DNA of 64,000 nucleotides from Azotobacter beijerinckii (GTDB lineage Bacteria > Pseudomonadota > Gammaproteobacteria > Pseudomonadales > Pseudomonadaceae): assembly GCF_900110885.1 (NCBI RefSeq), contig NZ_FOFJ01000010.1:1-64000 (forward strand), written 5' to 3'. The translations under genes and the position numbers were made by a program. Position 1 is the first letter of the stretch; every line of letters begins with the position of its first letter. The notes beneath the pieces are model-generated. The model was not told the origin of the DNA. It made no database searches and was given only the letters and a program-made list of their open reading frames with translations. Below, one piece after another: positions 17,537 to 29,776 of this stretch.

Positions 17537-18157
17537 CTATCGTGCCTTACCGTCGGAAGGCTTATAGAAGAGAAATTTGCCGGTCTCGGCTGTCTTGATG
17601 TATTCCTTGGCCCAATCGGGGGTCACATTCTTACCGTGGAAATACAAAGCGCCGTTGGTTCGGTCTGTTAATTGTCGGTTGAGCGCTTTTCGCGCTATTT
17701 CCTTGGCAATCGCATATTGGTCGTCCTCCTTCACCTGATCCGAACGCCCATCACACCACCACGAAAACTGACAGGTCCCCTGCTCGGAGCCTTGCTTGAC
17801 AACCTCGCACAGCGTGTCTGGAAACCCTTCGTGGCCTAGCCGGTTCATGGCAACGTTGGCGACGGCCTCCATGTTGGAAGACGCCTCGCCTTTGGCCTCC
17901 CAGTAGATGCTGCGCGCAAGACAGGTGATTGCATCGTCCAGGGGCGCTTCGCCTGCCGGATCGACCGCCTGCGCTTCAGGTTTCGTGATGGCCTTGGTCG
18001 GAGGTGCAGGTGCCTCGTTTCCCTTGGTCGCTGCCTTCTGTTCCAGTATCTCCGCCTTGTCTACTGCCGCTTCCGCTTTTTGCTCTCGGTCAGTCGCGAT
18101 TACCTGGCCCCCGAGAAGGATTGTCGTGAGGCAGGCTACTATCCATATAAAGCGCAT
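17537..18157 (-). CDS. SleB-like cell wall hydrolase
   Basis: A 206-residue exported protein ending in a hydrolase_2 (SleB/CwlJ) domain, which cleaves peptidoglycan glycan strands. ATG 18157 gives MRFIWIVACLTTILLGGQVI, a signal peptide; an upstream frame extension lacks sense. A charged Ala/Lys/Glu linker (about 22-75) leads to the domain: CLARSIYWEAKGEASSNMEA with the catalytic Glu, NVAMNRLGHEGFPDTLCEVV, and CQFSWWCDG. These match the E-A-x(2)-E and CQFSW signatures. In Gram-negatives such proteins act in envelope remodelling rather than germination. It converges on the preceding gene's terminator region. Confidence 0.85.
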   Translation of the reverse strand: MRFIWIVACLTTILLGGQVIATDREQKAEAAVDKAEILEQKAATKGNEAPAPPTKAITKPEAQAVDPAGEAPLDDAITCLARSIYWEAKGEASSNMEAVANVAMNRLGHEGFPDTLCEVVKQGSEQGTCQFSWWCDGRSDQVKEDDQYAIAKEIARKALNRQLTDRTNGALYFHGKNVTPDWAKEYIKTAETGKFLFYKPSDGKAR

Positions 18158-18329
18158 GATCGAACCTTTGGAATGAACCGAACTTGACCATATCTGCGCT
18201 TGTCCAGCCGACCATTCCGAGGCTCGCAAGTCAGGTGCGTAGCCGGATTGAATGCAGCTGACAGGGCAGTGCTACGGTCAAAGTAGGTGCGCTTTTTCAG
18301 GAAAGCAAAACTCACATGGGGAGCCCCAT
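18158..18329. other. Intergenic DNA before the LysR relic
   Basis: No gene was recognised; the minus-strand hydrolase promoter must lie here. It contains no obvious repeat. Confidence 0.4.
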
Positions 18330-18487
18330 CCTGGCCGGCGAAGGCGACCCGCTCGACGGAATGCTGCGGATCTCCTCGGCCGACTGGTTCGGCACCTACG
18401 TCCTGCCGCCGGTGCTCGCCCGCTTCTCGCTCAGCCATTCCAAGGTCGTGGTCGAACTGGTGAGCGGCGCGCGCCTCTTCGCTGCCT
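18330..18487 (+). pseudogene. LysR-type regulator fragment
   Basis: About 50 residues of a LysR effector domain are readable: GMLRISSADWFGTYVLPPVL and ARFSLSHSKVVVELVSGARL. This is the G-x-LRIS...LPPVLARF signature that follows the linker helix. The DNA-binding domain and the last 150 residues are missing, and the sequence runs directly into the hutU leader. It cannot be functional; it may be the scar of a lost hut or neighbouring regulator. Confidence 0.7.
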
Positions 18488-18555
18488 GGGCCGCTTCGGT
18501 TGAGTCCGGCCGCGGCGGCTATGCTTGGTAGCAGGCCGCCGCGCGAGGACGCCCC

Positions 18556-20235
18556 ATGAGCGAGTCCTTCCACCCGTACCGCGATGTCGAGATCCGCGCC
18601 CCGCGCGGCACGGCGCTGAACGCCCGAAGCTGGCTCTGCGAGGCGCCGCTGCGCCTGTTGATGAACAACCTCGATCCGGAGGTGGCGGAGAACCCCAGGG
18701 AGCTGGTGGTTTACGGTGGCATTGGCCGGGCGGCGCGCAACTGGGAATGTTTCGACAAGATCGTCGAGTACCTGAAAGCTCTGGAGGACGACGAGACCCT
18801 GCTGATCCAATCGGGCAAGCCGGTGGGGGTGTTCCGCACCCACCGCGATGCGCCGCGGGTGCTGCTCGCCAATTCCAACCTGGTGCCGCACTGGGCCACC
18901 TGGGAGCATTTCCACGAGCTGGATGCCAAGGGCCTGGCGATGTACGGGCAGATGACCGCCGGCAGCTGGATCTACATCGGCAGCCAGGGCATCGTCCAGG
19001 GCACCTACGAAACCTTCGTCGAGGCCGGCCGCCAGCACTATGCCGGCGACCTGCGCGGGCGCTGGCTGCTCAGCGCCGGGCTCGGCGGCATGGGCGGCGC
19101 GCAGCCGCTGGCGGCGACTTTGGCCGGGGCCAGCGCGCTGCTGGTCGAGTGCCAGCAGAGCCGGATCGATTTCCGCCTGAAGACCGGCTACCTGGACGAA
19201 CAGGCGCGCGATCTGGACGACGCCCTGGCGCGTATCGTCCGCTACTGCGGCGAGGGCCGGGCGGTGTCGGTCGGCCTCTGCGCCAATGCTGCGGACATCC
19301 TCCCGGAACTGGTGCGCCGCGGCGTGCGACCGGACCTGCTCACCGACCAGACCAGCGCGCACGACCCGCTCAACGGCTACCTGCCCAAGGGTTGGACCTG
19401 GGTCGAGTACCGCGAGCGCGCCGCCCGCGAGCCGGCCGTGACCGTCAAGGCGGCCAAGCAGTCGATGGCCGAGCATGTGCGTGCCATGCTGGCCTTCCAC
19501 GGGCAGGGCGTGCCGGTGTTCGACTACGGCAACAACATCCGCCAGATGGCCCGGGACGAGGGGGTGGAGAATGCCTTCGCCTTTCCCGGCTTCGTCCCGG
19601 CCTACATCCGCCCGCTGTTCTGCCGCGGCGTCGGGCCGTTCCGCTGGGTGGCCCTGTCCGGGGAGGCCGAGGACATTTACCGCACCGACGCCCGGGTCAA
19701 GGAGTTGATCCCCGACGATCCGCACCTGCACCGCTGGTTGGACATGGCCCGCGAGCGCATCCGCTTCCAGGGGCTGCCGGCGCGGATCTGCTGGGTCGGG
19801 CTCGGCCAGCGCGCCCGGCTCGGCCTAGCCTTCAACGAAATGGTCCGAAGCGGCGAACTCAAGGCGCCGGTGGTCATCGGCCGCGACCACCTCGACTCCG
19901 GCTCGGTGGCCAGCCCCAATCGCGAGACCGAGGCCATGCGCGACGGCTCGGACGCGGTGTCCGACTGGCCGCTGCTCAACGCCCTGCTCAACACAGCGAG
20001 CGGCGCCACCTGGGTGTCCCTGCACCACGGCGGTGGGGTGGGCATGGGCTACTCGCAGCATGCCGGCATGGCGATCGTCTGCGACGGTAGCGACGAAGCG
20101 GCGGCGCGGATCGCCCGGGTGCTGCACAACGATCCGGCCAGCGGGGTGATGCGCCACGCCGACGCCGGCTACCCCGAAGCCATCGCCTGCGCCCGTGAGC
20201 AGGGGTTGAAGTTGCCGATGGTGGACGCCGGATGA
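18556..20235 (+). CDS. hutU: Urocanate hydratase
   Basis: A 559-residue urocanase, second enzyme of histidine breakdown, converting urocanate to imidazolonepropionate with tightly bound NAD. NAD-site and family motifs include [46 protein letters not shown] and [18 protein letters not shown]. The active-site Cys region [20 protein letters not shown] is intact. Length is the normal 555-560. GAGGACGCCCC precedes ATG 18556. It is followed by a REP hairpin, then hutI and hutG. The histidase gene hutH and the repressor hutC, often neighbours, are not in this window. Confidence 0.97.
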   Translation: MSESFHPYRDVEIRAPRGTALNARSWLCEAPLRLLMNNLDPEVAENPRELVVYGGIGRAARNWECFDKIVEYLKALEDDETLLIQSGKPVGVFRTHRDAPRVLLANSNLVPHWATWEHFHELDAKGLAMYGQMTAGSWIYIGSQGIVQGTYETFVEAGRQHYAGDLRGRWLLSAGLGGMGGAQPLAATLAGASALLVECQQSRIDFRLKTGYLDEQARDLDDALARIVRYCGEGRAVSVGLCANAADILPELVRRGVRPDLLTDQTSAHDPLNGYLPKGWTWVEYRERAAREPAVTVKAAKQSMAEHVRAMLAFHGQGVPVFDYGNNIRQMARDEGVENAFAFPGFVPAYIRPLFCRGVGPFRWVALSGEAEDIYRTDARVKELIPDDPHLHRWLDMARERIRFQGLPARICWVGLGQRARLGLAFNEMVRSGELKAPVVIGRDHLDSGSVASPNRETEAMRDGSDAVSDWPLLNALLNTASGATWVSLHHGGGVGMGYSQHAGMAIVCDGSDEAAARIARVLHNDPASGVMRHADAGYPEAIACAREQGLKLPMVDAG

Positions 20236-20245
20236 TGCGCCTCGG

Positions 20246-20307
20246 CAGGAGCCAGCGTGCTGGCGATGCTTTTTCGCTGTCATGGATCGCCAGCACGCTG
20301 GCTCCTG
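20246..20307. repeat. REP-like inverted repeat between hutU and hutI
   Basis: Perfect 22-bp arms at 20246-20267 (CAGGAGCCAGCGTGCTGGCGAT) are matched by their exact complement at 20286-20307, with an 18-base loop. It overlaps no coding sequence and may modulate the hutU/hutI mRNA ratio. Confidence 0.85.
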
Positions 20308-20345
20308 CGGGAGCGGCGGTGGCGATCGAGGGGAGCCGTCCGACC

Positions 20346-21557
20346 ATGACCTATACCCGCTGCTGGTACCACTGTCATGCCGCCACCATGAGGGGCGGGC
20401 ATTATTCGGTGATCGAGGACGCCGCGATCCTCGTGCGCGGCGAGCGGATCGCCTGGATCGGCCGGCGCGAGGCCTTGCCGCCCGGCGCTGCCGAGGCCGT
20501 CGACCTCGGCGGTGCCTGGGTCACGCCGGGGCTGATCGACTGTCACACCCACCTGGTGTTCGCCGGCGAGCGCACTGCCGAGTTCGAGCTGCGCCTGGAA
20601 GGCGCCAGCTACGCGGAGATCGCCGCGCACGGCGGTGGCATCGCCAGCACGGTGCGCGCGACCCGCGCGGCCAGCGAGGAGGCCCTGCTGGAAGGCGCCC
20701 TGCGCCGCGCCCGGCAGTTGCTGCGCGACGGGGTGACCTGCCTGGAGGTGAAGTCCGGCTACGGCCTCGACCTGGCCAGCGAGCGCAAGCTGCTGCGGGT
20801 CGCCCGTCGGCTCGCCGAGCGCCTGCCGCTGACGGTGCGCACCACCTGCCTGGCCGCCCATGCGGTGCCGGCGGAATACGCCGGGCGGGCCGACGACTAC
20901 ATCGCTCGTGTCTGCGAGGAGATGCTGCCGGCGCTGGCCGAGGAGGGGCTGGTGGATGCGGTGGACGCCTACTGCGAGCACCTGGCCTTCTCGCCGGAGC
21001 AGGTCGAGCGGCTGTTTCGCTGCGCCAGCGCGCTTAGGCTGCCGGTCAAGCTGCACGCCGAGCAGCTCTCCGCGCAGGGCGGTACGCGGCTCGCAGCGCG
21101 TTACCGGGCGCTCTCCGCCGATCACCTGGAATACGCCGACGAGGCCGACATCGCCGCCCTGGCGGAAGCGGACACGGTGGCGGTACTGCTGCCGGCGGCC
21201 TTCTACCTGCTGCGCGAGCGCCAGTTGCCGCCGGTCGGGGCACTGCGCCGGCACGGCGTGCCCATCGCCGTGGCCAGCGACCTCAACCCCGGCACTGCGC
21301 CGGTGCTGTCTCTGCGCCTGATGCTGGCCATGGCCTGCACGTCCTTCGGCCTGACGCCGGAGGAGGCGCTGGCCGGCGTCACCCTGCACGCGGCCCGCGC
21401 CTTGGGGCTGCAGGACAGCCACGGCAGCCTGGAGGTCGGCAAGTACGCCGATTTTGTCGCCTGGGACATCCACCGCCCGGCCGAACTGGCCTATTGGCTG
21501 GGCGGCGAGCTGCCCAGGCAGATCGTTTTCCACGGACTGGAGGTCACCCATGGATGA
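20346..21557 (+). CDS. hutI: Imidazolonepropionase
   Basis: A 403-residue amidohydrolase that opens imidazolone-5-propionate to N-formimino-glutamate in the cytosol. The metal-binding [16 protein letters not shown], the substrate loop [26 protein letters not shown]-like [19 protein letters not shown] and SDLNPGTAP are all as in the family. ATG 20346 is used; an upstream in-frame start would read through the REP element. The last 8 bases overlap hutG, indicating coupling. Confidence 0.96.
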   Translation: MTYTRCWYHCHAATMRGGHYSVIEDAAILVRGERIAWIGRREALPPGAAEAVDLGGAWVTPGLIDCHTHLVFAGERTAEFELRLEGASYAEIAAHGGGIASTVRATRAASEEALLEGALRRARQLLRDGVTCLEVKSGYGLDLASERKLLRVARRLAERLPLTVRTTCLAAHAVPAEYAGRADDYIARVCEEMLPALAEEGLVDAVDAYCEHLAFSPEQVERLFRCASALRLPVKLHAEQLSAQGGTRLAARYRALSADHLEYADEADIAALAEADTVAVLLPAAFYLLRERQLPPVGALRRHGVPIAVASDLNPGTAPVLSLRLMLAMACTSFGLTPEEALAGVTLHAARALGLQDSHGSLEVGKYADFVAWDIHRPAELAYWLGGELPRQIVFHGLEVTHG

Positions 21558-22359
21558 GGTTCTGGCGTTCAGCCGCGGGCGGGTACCGCTGCTGATCAGC
21601 ATTCCCCACGCCGGCACCCGCCTGACGCCCGAGGTCGAGGCCGCCTTGATACCGCGCGCCCGTTCCTTGCCGGACACCGACCGCTACCTGCCGCGGCTCT
21701 ACGACTTCGCCGCCGGGCTGGGCGCGAGCTTGCTGGTAGGACGCTATTCGCGCTACGTGGTGGACCTCAACCGGCCGCCCGACGACAGCCTGCTGTACAC
21801 CGTGCCGGGCACCGGACTGTTTCCCGCGACCTTTCTCGACGGCACGCCGCTGTTCCTGCCGGGGCAGGAGCCGGGCGCCGCGCAGCGGGCCGGCTATCTG
21901 GAGCGGGTCTGGAAGCCCTATCACGCCACCCTGGCGCAGGAGCTGGCGCGCTTGAAGGCGGAATTCGGCTACGCGCTGCTGTTCGACGCCCACTCGATCC
22001 GCGCCGAAGTACCCTGGCTGTTCGAGGGGCGCCTGCCGGACCTCAACCTGGGCACTCACTCCGGGGCGAGCTGCGCGCCGGAGCTGGCCGAGCGGCTGAT
22101 GGCGGTGTGCGCGGCGGCCGAGGGCTACAGCCGGGTGCTCGACGGGCGCTTCACCGGCGGCTACATCACCCGTCGTTACGGGCGGCCGGGGGAGGGCGTC
22201 CACGCCGTACAGCTGGAGTTGGTCCAGTGTCGCTACATGGAGGAGGACGAGCCCTTCCGCTATCGCGAGGATCTCGCCGGGCCGACCCGCGACGTGCTGC
22301 GCGCGCTGCTGGAGGCTATGCTGGCTTGGGGCCGGGAGCATGGCCGGCGCAACCTGTGA
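21550..22359 (+). CDS. hutG: N-formylglutamate deformylase
   Basis: A 269-residue N-formylglutamate amidohydrolase giving glutamate and formate, the last step of the five-step Pseudomonas-type histidine route. [17 protein letters not shown] carries the first metal His, [12 protein letters not shown] and LFDAHSI the others, and [20 protein letters not shown] is the family C-terminal core. The route to formylglutamate would also need a formimino-glutamate deiminase (hutF), not seen here. The start overlaps hutI. A hairpin follows the stop. Confidence 0.93.
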   Translation: MDEVLAFSRGRVPLLISIPHAGTRLTPEVEAALIPRARSLPDTDRYLPRLYDFAAGLGASLLVGRYSRYVVDLNRPPDDSLLYTVPGTGLFPATFLDGTPLFLPGQEPGAAQRAGYLERVWKPYHATLAQELARLKAEFGYALLFDAHSIRAEVPWLFEGRLPDLNLGTHSGASCAPELAERLMAVCAAAEGYSRVLDGRFTGGYITRRYGRPGEGVHAVQLELVQCRYMEEDEPFRYREDLAGPTRDVLRALLEAMLAWGREHGRRNL

Positions 22360-22400
22360 CGTGTCTTCGCAGCTCCGACGGCGCGCCGTCGACGACACGT
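22359..22400 (+). terminator. Hairpin after hutG
   Basis: Outer arms ACGTGTC/GACACGT enclose the perfect 16-base palindrome CGACGGCGCGCCGTCG (22376-22391). There is no strong T-run, so it may be a Rho-linked or structural terminator. The remaining 220 bp to livJ should hold the transporter promoter. Confidence 0.5.
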
Positions 22401-22624
22401 AAGTCATTGTTTAAACTCGGCCCGCGAATCGTATACCCCTTATGCCAGTGTGACTTTCCACGCGCCGGTCTGATTGACCGTGTAGTGTGGCCGGGCATTC
22501 TCGCGCACCCACTGTCCGGATATCCCCGCAGGACAACCGTCGGGACCCGGATGCAGGAGACGACAGGTCTCGCTGGAAACGAAACGTCACTCCCCATACC
22601 TCCAACAACAAGGAGCTTCACTTC

Positions 22625-23740
22625 ATGACGATGGTGAGAAAAGGCATGCTGGCTTTCGCGGTGTCCGCCGCGCTGGGCCTGTCCTCCGTGGCCCAGGCCG
22701 ACGTGCTGATCGGCGTGGCCGGCCCGCACACCGGCCCCAATGCCGCCTTCGGCGAGCAATACTGGCGCGGGGCCAGCCAGGCCGCCGCCGACATCAATGC
22801 GGCCGGCGGCATCAACGGTGAACCGATCAAGCTGGTCAAGGGCGACGATGCCTGCGAGCCGAAGCAGGCCGTGGCCGTGGCCAACCGTCTGGTCGACCAG
22901 GAAAAGGTCGCCGCGGTGATCGGCCACTTCTGTTCCTCTTCGACCATCCCGGCCTCCGAGGTCTATGACGAGGCGGGCATCCTCACCATCACCCCCGGCT
23001 CGACCAACCCGCAGATCACCGAGCGCGGCCTGAGCGCCATGTTCCGCATGTGCGGCCGCGACGACCAGCAGGGCCAGGTCGCCGCCGACTTCATCGTCGA
23101 TACCCTGAAGGGCAAGCGGGTGGCGGTCATCCACGACAAGGACACCTATGGCCAGGGCATCGCCGATGCGGCCAAGGCCCGTCTGCGCCAGCGTGGCGTG
23201 ACCGAGGTGCTCTACGAGGGCCTGACCCGCGGCGAGAAGGACTTCAACGCGCTGGTCACCAAGCTGCGCGGCGCCAACGTCGATGTGGTCTATTTCGGCG
23301 GCCTGCACACCGAGGCCGGCCCGCTGCTGCGGCAGATGCGCGAGCAGGGCCTGACCGCCAGCTTCGTCTCCGGCGACGGCATCGTCACCGACGAGCTGGT
23401 CACCACCGCCGGTGGTCCGAAGTACGTCAAGGGCACCTTCATGACCTTCGGCGCCGACCCGCGCAAGATCCCCGAGGGACAAGCCCTGGTCGGGAAGCTG
23501 CGCGCCAGCGGCTACGAGCCGGAGGGCTACACCCTGTACGCCTATGCTTCCCTGCAGGCCCTGGCCGCGGCCTTCAATGCGGTCGGCAAGACCGACTCGG
23601 AGAAGGCCAGCCAGTGGCTGAAGAGCCATCCGGTCGCGACCGTGATGGGCACCAAGGAGTGGGATGCCAAGGGCGACCTGAAAGTCAGCGACTACGTGAT
23701 CTACGAGTGGGACGACCAGGGCAAGTATCACCAGAGGTGA
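22625..23740 (+). CDS. livJ: Branched-chain amino acid ABC transporter, periplasmic binding protein
   Basis: A 371-residue type I periplasmic binding protein (LivJ/BraC). Signal peptide MTMVRKGMLAFAVSAALGLS ends near AQA; then DVLIGVAGPHTGPNAAFG opens the mature domain. AAADINAAGGINGEPIKLVK and HFCSSSTIPASEVYDEAGIL are ligand-site motifs, with the conserved disulfide Cys pair. AAGGAGCTTCACTTC precedes ATG 22625. It is the first gene of livJ-H-M-G-F, separated from livH by 150 bp with a REP hairpin that probably allows excess binding protein. The ligand may be Leu/Ile/Val or related amides; its place next to hut is not proof of histidine transport. Confidence 0.92.
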   Translation: MTMVRKGMLAFAVSAALGLSSVAQADVLIGVAGPHTGPNAAFGEQYWRGASQAAADINAAGGINGEPIKLVKGDDACEPKQAVAVANRLVDQEKVAAVIGHFCSSSTIPASEVYDEAGILTITPGSTNPQITERGLSAMFRMCGRDDQQGQVAADFIVDTLKGKRVAVIHDKDTYGQGIADAAKARLRQRGVTEVLYEGLTRGEKDFNALVTKLRGANVDVVYFGGLHTEAGPLLRQMREQGLTASFVSGDGIVTDELVTTAGGPKYVKGTFMTFGADPRKIPEGQALVGKLRASGYEPEGYTLYAYASLQALAAAFNAVGKTDSEKASQWLKSHPVATVMGTKEWDAKGDLKVSDYVIYEWDDQGKYHQR

Positions 23741-23757
23741 CAAGCCGCCCAGGCCGA

Positions 23758-23842
23758 GTAGGGTGGAAAACGACCGCAGGTCTTTTCCACCTGCTGGCGG
23801 TGCGGTCCGGTGGAAAACCGCTGCGCGGGTTTTCCACCCTAC
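23758..23842. repeat. REP-like inverted repeat between livJ and livH
   Basis: Arms GTAGGGTGGAAAAC (23758-23771) and GTTTTCCACCCTAC (23829-23842) are perfect complements, with internal partial copies of GGTGGAAAACCG. Located after the binding-protein gene, where differential expression is commonly set. Confidence 0.85.
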
Positions 23843-23893
23843 GACGCTGCGCAGCCGCATTCTTCATGAACCGCCCATAGACGAGACTTACGC

Positions 23894-26084
<2,191 letters not shown>

Positions 26085-26088
<4 letters not shown>

Positions 26089-26960
26089 AGGACGACGAGA
26101 TTCTCAGCGTCGAGCACCTGTCCATGCAGTTCGGCGGCATCCGCGCGCTCCACGACGTCAGCCTGGGCGTCAAGCGCCACTCGATCACCGCGCTGATCGG
26201 CCCCAACGGCGCCGGCAAGACCACAGTGTTCAACTGCCTGACCGGCTTCTACCGCGCCAGCGGCGGCAGCATCCGCCTGAATGCCCGCGGCCGCAGCACC
26301 GACGTGCTGCAGGTGCTCGGCGGGCCGTTCCGGGCGGGCGACTTCGTCAACCCGCGGCGCTTCGCCAGCCGCCTGCGCTACAAGCTGTTCGGCGGCACCC
26401 ACCTGGTCAACCGTGCCGGGCTGGCGCGGACCTTCCAGAACATCCGGCTGTTTCGCGAGATGTCGGTGCTGGAGAACCTGCTGGTGGCCCAGCACCTGTG
26501 GGTCGAGCGCAACCTGCTGGCCGGCATCCTCAACACCCGGGGCTTCCGGCGAGCCGAGGAGCAGGCGCTGGAGCACGCCTTCTACTGGCTGGAGGCGGTC
26601 GATCTGGCCGACTGCGCCAACCGCCTGGCCGGCGAGCTGTCCTACGGCCAGCAGCGCCGCCTGGAGATCGCCCGGGCCATGTGCACCCGGCCGCAGCTCC
26701 TCTGCCTGGACGAGCCGGCCGCCGGCCTCAACCCGGCCGAAACCGCCGCGCTCAGTCGGATCATCCGCACCCTGCGCGACGCGCACGAGGTCACCGTGCT
26801 GCTGATCGAGCACGACATGGGCCTGGTGATGGGCATTTCCGACCACATCCTGGTGCTCGACCACGGCGAACTGATCGCCGAAGGTCCGCCCGCGGCGATC
26901 CGCCACGACCCCAAGGTGATCGCCGCCTACCTGGGCGCCGACGAGGAGGAGCTGGCATGA
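26085..26960 (+). CDS. livG: Branched-chain amino acid ABC transporter ATPase LivG
   Basis: A 291-residue ATPase. Walker A GPNGAGKTT, signature LSYGQQRRLEIARAM, Walker B LLCLDEPAAGLNP, and the H-loop EHDMGLVMGISD are all visible. The inserted segment of about 45 residues between Walker A and the signature is somewhat longer than in E. coli LivG, as seen in pseudomonad BraF. It overlaps livM and livF by 4 bases each. Confidence 0.95.
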
Positions 26961-27673
26961 GCGTGCCGCTGCTGGAATTTCGCAACGTCGACCTGCACTA
27001 CGGGCCGATCCAGGCGCTGCGCCAGGTCAGCCTGCACGTCGAGGAGGGCGAGACGGTCAGCCTGATCGGCGCCAACGGCGCGGGCAAGTCGAGCCTCTTG
27101 ATGTCGATCTTCGGCCAGCCGCGCCCGAGCGCCGGGCAGATCCTCTACCGCGGCGAGGACATCACCCGCAAGTCGGCCCACCATGTCGCCTCCGGCGGCG
27201 TGGCCCAGTCGCCGGAAGGACGCCGGGTGTTCCCCGACATGAGCGTGGAGGAGAACCTGCTGATGGGCACCATCCCCATCGGCACGGCGCACGCCGACGA
27301 GGACCTGCGGCGGATGTTCGCGCTGTTTCCGCGTCTCGAGGAGCGGCGCAACCAGCGCGCCATGACGCTCTCCGGCGGCGAGCAGCAGATGCTCGCCATC
27401 GCCCGCGCGCTGATGAGCCGGCCGCGCCTGCTGCTGCTCGACGAACCCTCCTTGGGCCTGGCGCCCATCGTGGTCAAGCAGATCTTCCAGATCCTCCGCG
27501 ACCTGGCGGCCGGCGGCATGACTATCTTCCTCGTCGAGCAGAACGCCAACCACGCGCTCAAGCTCTCCGACCGCGGCTACGTGATGGTCAACGGGCAGAT
27601 CCGCCTGTCCGGTACCGGGGAGGAACTGCTCGGCAACCCGGAGGTGCGCAGCGCCTATCTGGGCGGGCACTGA
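26957..27673 (+). CDS. livF: Branched-chain amino acid ABC transporter ATPase LivF
   Basis: A 238-residue ATPase partner of LivG. Walker A GANGAGKSS, the typical SPEGRRVFPDMSVEENLLMG, signature TLSGGEQQMLAIARAL, Walker B LLLLDEPSLGLAP and VEQNANHALKLSDRGYV are present. It starts at ATG 26957 overlapping the livG stop and is the last gene of the transporter operon; a GC-rich hairpin follows. Confidence 0.95.
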   Translation: MSVPLLEFRNVDLHYGPIQALRQVSLHVEEGETVSLIGANGAGKSSLLMSIFGQPRPSAGQILYRGEDITRKSAHHVASGGVAQSPEGRRVFPDMSVEENLLMGTIPIGTAHADEDLRRMFALFPRLEERRNQRAMTLSGGEQQMLAIARALMSRPRLLLLDEPSLGLAPIVVKQIFQILRDLAAGGMTIFLVEQNANHALKLSDRGYVMVNGQIRLSGTGEELLGNPEVRSAYLGGH

Positions 27674-27744
27674 GCGGCGGTGCTGCGCAAGGAGGGACTT
27701 TTTCCGCCCGCAGCCCGGCTCCAGCCCTTAAACTTGCATCGCCC

Positions 27745-27775
27745 ACGGGGCGGCCGCCGGCCGGCCCCGTTTCGT
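27745..27775 (+). terminator. Likely terminator of the liv operon
   Basis: A GC-rich stem opening ACGGGGC and closing GCCCCGT (27745-27770) is followed by TTCGTTT. It lies 72 bp after livF. Confidence 0.55.
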
Positions 27776-27800
27776 TTCGGCTCGATTCAGCGAGGATTTC

Positions 27801-28271
27801 ATGCAGGACAACGCTTTCCCGGTTGCCGGTCAGGTCGGTTACGTCGCCATCGAGCAGCCGTTCGGCGTGCAGCCGCCCAAGGTGCATTGCCCGATCTGCG
27901 GCCAGCAGCAGTTCGTCGAGCGGGACGACGAGTATCTGGAAACTCCCTGCGAGCACCTGGCCTTCGTTTTTGGCGGCGATGAGGACGAGTTCGTCTATGC
28001 CTCTGCCGACTTCACCGAGCGTTTCGCCCGCTTCGATGCCGAACTGGATGCGCGCTTCCCCGACGAGGCATCGCGCGGCGGCGAGGACTACGAGGAGGCC
28101 AGCAGCTTCTACCGCGACCTGTTTCCCCGCCGGCTGGCCGAGATGGGCTACGGTGCCCACCTGCTGGCCCTGCGCATCACCTATGGCGGCATGGCCGAAG
28201 GCGGCCCGGTGTGGTTCAGCGACGTCTACGGCTTCGACTACGCCGCAATCCGCGAGGACGATGCGCCTTAA
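27801..28271 (+). CDS. Hypothetical protein with a CPxCG zinc motif
   Basis: A 156-residue soluble acidic protein. [12 protein letters not shown] near residue 35 and a Cys in [11 protein letters not shown] could form a small zinc ribbon. The middle is rich in aromatic and acidic residues ([16 protein letters not shown]), and it ends in [26 protein letters not shown] precedes ATG 27801. It is a single gene between the liv terminator and a convergent thiolase. I do not recognise a characterised relative. Confidence 0.7.
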   Translation: MQDNAFPVAGQVGYVAIEQPFGVQPPKVHCPICGQQQFVERDDEYLETPCEHLAFVFGGDEDEFVYASADFTERFARFDAELDARFPDEASRGGEDYEEASSFYRDLFPRRLAEMGYGAHLLALRITYGGMAEGGPVWFSDVYGFDYAAIREDDAP

Positions 28272-28281
28272 CCCATCCGGA

Positions 28282-29466
28282 TCACAATATTTCCAGCGCG
28301 AGCGCGATGCCCTGTCCTCCGCCAATGCACAGCGTCACGATGCCGCGCTTTTCACCGCCACGCTGCATGGCGTGCAGCAGGCGGGTCGTCAGCACCGCAC
28401 CGCTCGCACCAATCGGGTGTCCATGCGCGATTGCGCCGCCCTCGACGTTGACGATCGCCTCGCTGAAGCCGATCTCGCGAAGACAGGCCAGTGCAATCGC
28501 CGCGAAGGCTTCATTGATCTCGACCCGCTCCACATCGGCCACCGACCAGCCGGCCCGGGTCAGCGCCTGCCGTACCGCAGGCACCGGCCCGAGGCCGAAC
28601 AAGCCTGGCTCGACCGCGCCCACACCATAACTGACCAGTCGGGCCATCGGGGCCAGACCGTTGCGCTCCGCCCAGTTGCGCTCGGCCACCAGCATGGCCG
28701 CCGCACCGCTATTGAGCCCCGGCGCATTGCCCGCCGTGATGGTGCCGTCCTTGCGAAACGCCGGTTTGAGCCGGGCCAGGGATTCGGCCGTGGTTTCCGG
28801 GCGGTTGTGCTCATCCTTGGCAAACAGGCTCGGCCCCTTGCGGCCAGGCACCTCCACGGTGGCGATTTCGGCCTCGAACAACCCCGCCGCCTGAGCTTGT
28901 GCAAAGCGCTGCTGGGAACGAAGTGCCCAGCGATCCTGATCGTCACGCGAGATACCGCACTGGCTGACCAGGTCTTCGGTATGCCAGCCGGAATGCTGCC
29001 CGCTGAAGGCATCGTTCAGCCCATCGAAGAGCATGCTGTCGTGCATGGTGACATCTCCCATCCGCGCACCCCAGCGACCCTGTGGCAGCAGGTAGGGGGC
29101 ACGGTCCATGTTCTCCATGCCGCCGGCAATGGCACACTCGGTCATGCCTGACCAGACTTCAAGCGCAGCACTGGCGATAGCCTGAGCACCGGAGCCGCAG
29201 ACGCGGTTGACTGCCAGGGCAGGAACTTCCAGCGGCAGCCCCGCTGCGATACCGGCCTGGCGGGCCGGATTCATTTTCACGCCGGCCTGAATCACGTTGC
29301 CCATGATCAGCGACTGCACCTTGTCGGCCGCCAGACCCGAGCGTGCCAGACTCTCGCGAATCGCCGCCGCTCCCAGATCCGGTGCCGGCACATTCTTGAG
29401 CGCGCCATCATAGGTGCCAATCGCGGTACGTACGGGGTTGCACAGCACTACGTCGATCTTGCTCAT
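28282..29466 (-). CDS. Acetyl-CoA C-acyltransferase (thiolase)
   Basis: A 394-residue thiolase of the AtoB/PhaA type, condensing or cleaving acyl-CoA. The acyl-enzyme Cys is C90 in [42 protein letters not shown] (catalytic His) and [13 protein letters not shown] (second Cys) are all intact. AGGAGAACCATCC precedes ATG 29466. No acyl-CoA dehydrogenase or PHA genes are adjacent, so biosynthetic versus degradative use is unknown. GC content is slightly lower than in neighbours. Confidence 0.93.
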   Translation of the reverse strand: MSKIDVVLCNPVRTAIGTYDGALKNVPAPDLGAAAIRESLARSGLAADKVQSLIMGNVIQAGVKMNPARQAGIAAGLPLEVPALAVNRVCGSGAQAIASAALEVWSGMTECAIAGGMENMDRAPYLLPQGRWGARMGDVTMHDSMLFDGLNDAFSGQHSGWHTEDLVSQCGISRDDQDRWALRSQQRFAQAQAAGLFEAEIATVEVPGRKGPSLFAKDEHNRPETTAESLARLKPAFRKDGTITAGNAPGLNSGAAAMLVAERNWAERNGLAPMARLVSYGVGAVEPGLFGLGPVPAVRQALTRAGWSVADVERVEINEAFAAIALACLREIGFSEAIVNVEGGAIAHGHPIGASGAVLTTRLLHAMQRGGEKRGIVTLCIGGGQGIALALEIL

Positions 29467-29776
29467 GGATGGTTCTCCTGCCTGCCGAGTGAGTTGAAGA
29501 ACTGCCTCTGGAGGTCGCCATGCCCGTCGTGCTCAGGGCAAGGGCGCGAGTCCCGGAGACACCGGCGCGAAGCTGTCGCCGAGGGGCGTTGGTGGCCGGT
29601 CACGGAGACGGAAGGGACGCCCCCCGTTGCACGGCACCGCCGTAAGCGTAGTTGCGCACGTTGAACTTGAGCGACTGGCCCGGGACCCCGGCCGACATGA
29701 TGTCGCTGCGGTAGACGGCGTGCGCAAGGCTTGAAGAATAGCCGTCGGCGCTCAGGAGCCTTGAAAGGGCGGGCTC
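29467..29776. other. Intergenic region with an unassigned coding-like stretch
   Basis: On the minus strand at about 29620-29735 a stop-free stretch reads AHAVYRSDIMSAGVPGQSLK, then FNVRNYAYGGAVQ, which looks like real protein sequence but has no start and loses similarity quickly. It is probably the 5' or 3' scar of a lost gene. I cannot name the family. The thiolase promoter must also lie here. Confidence 0.35.
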
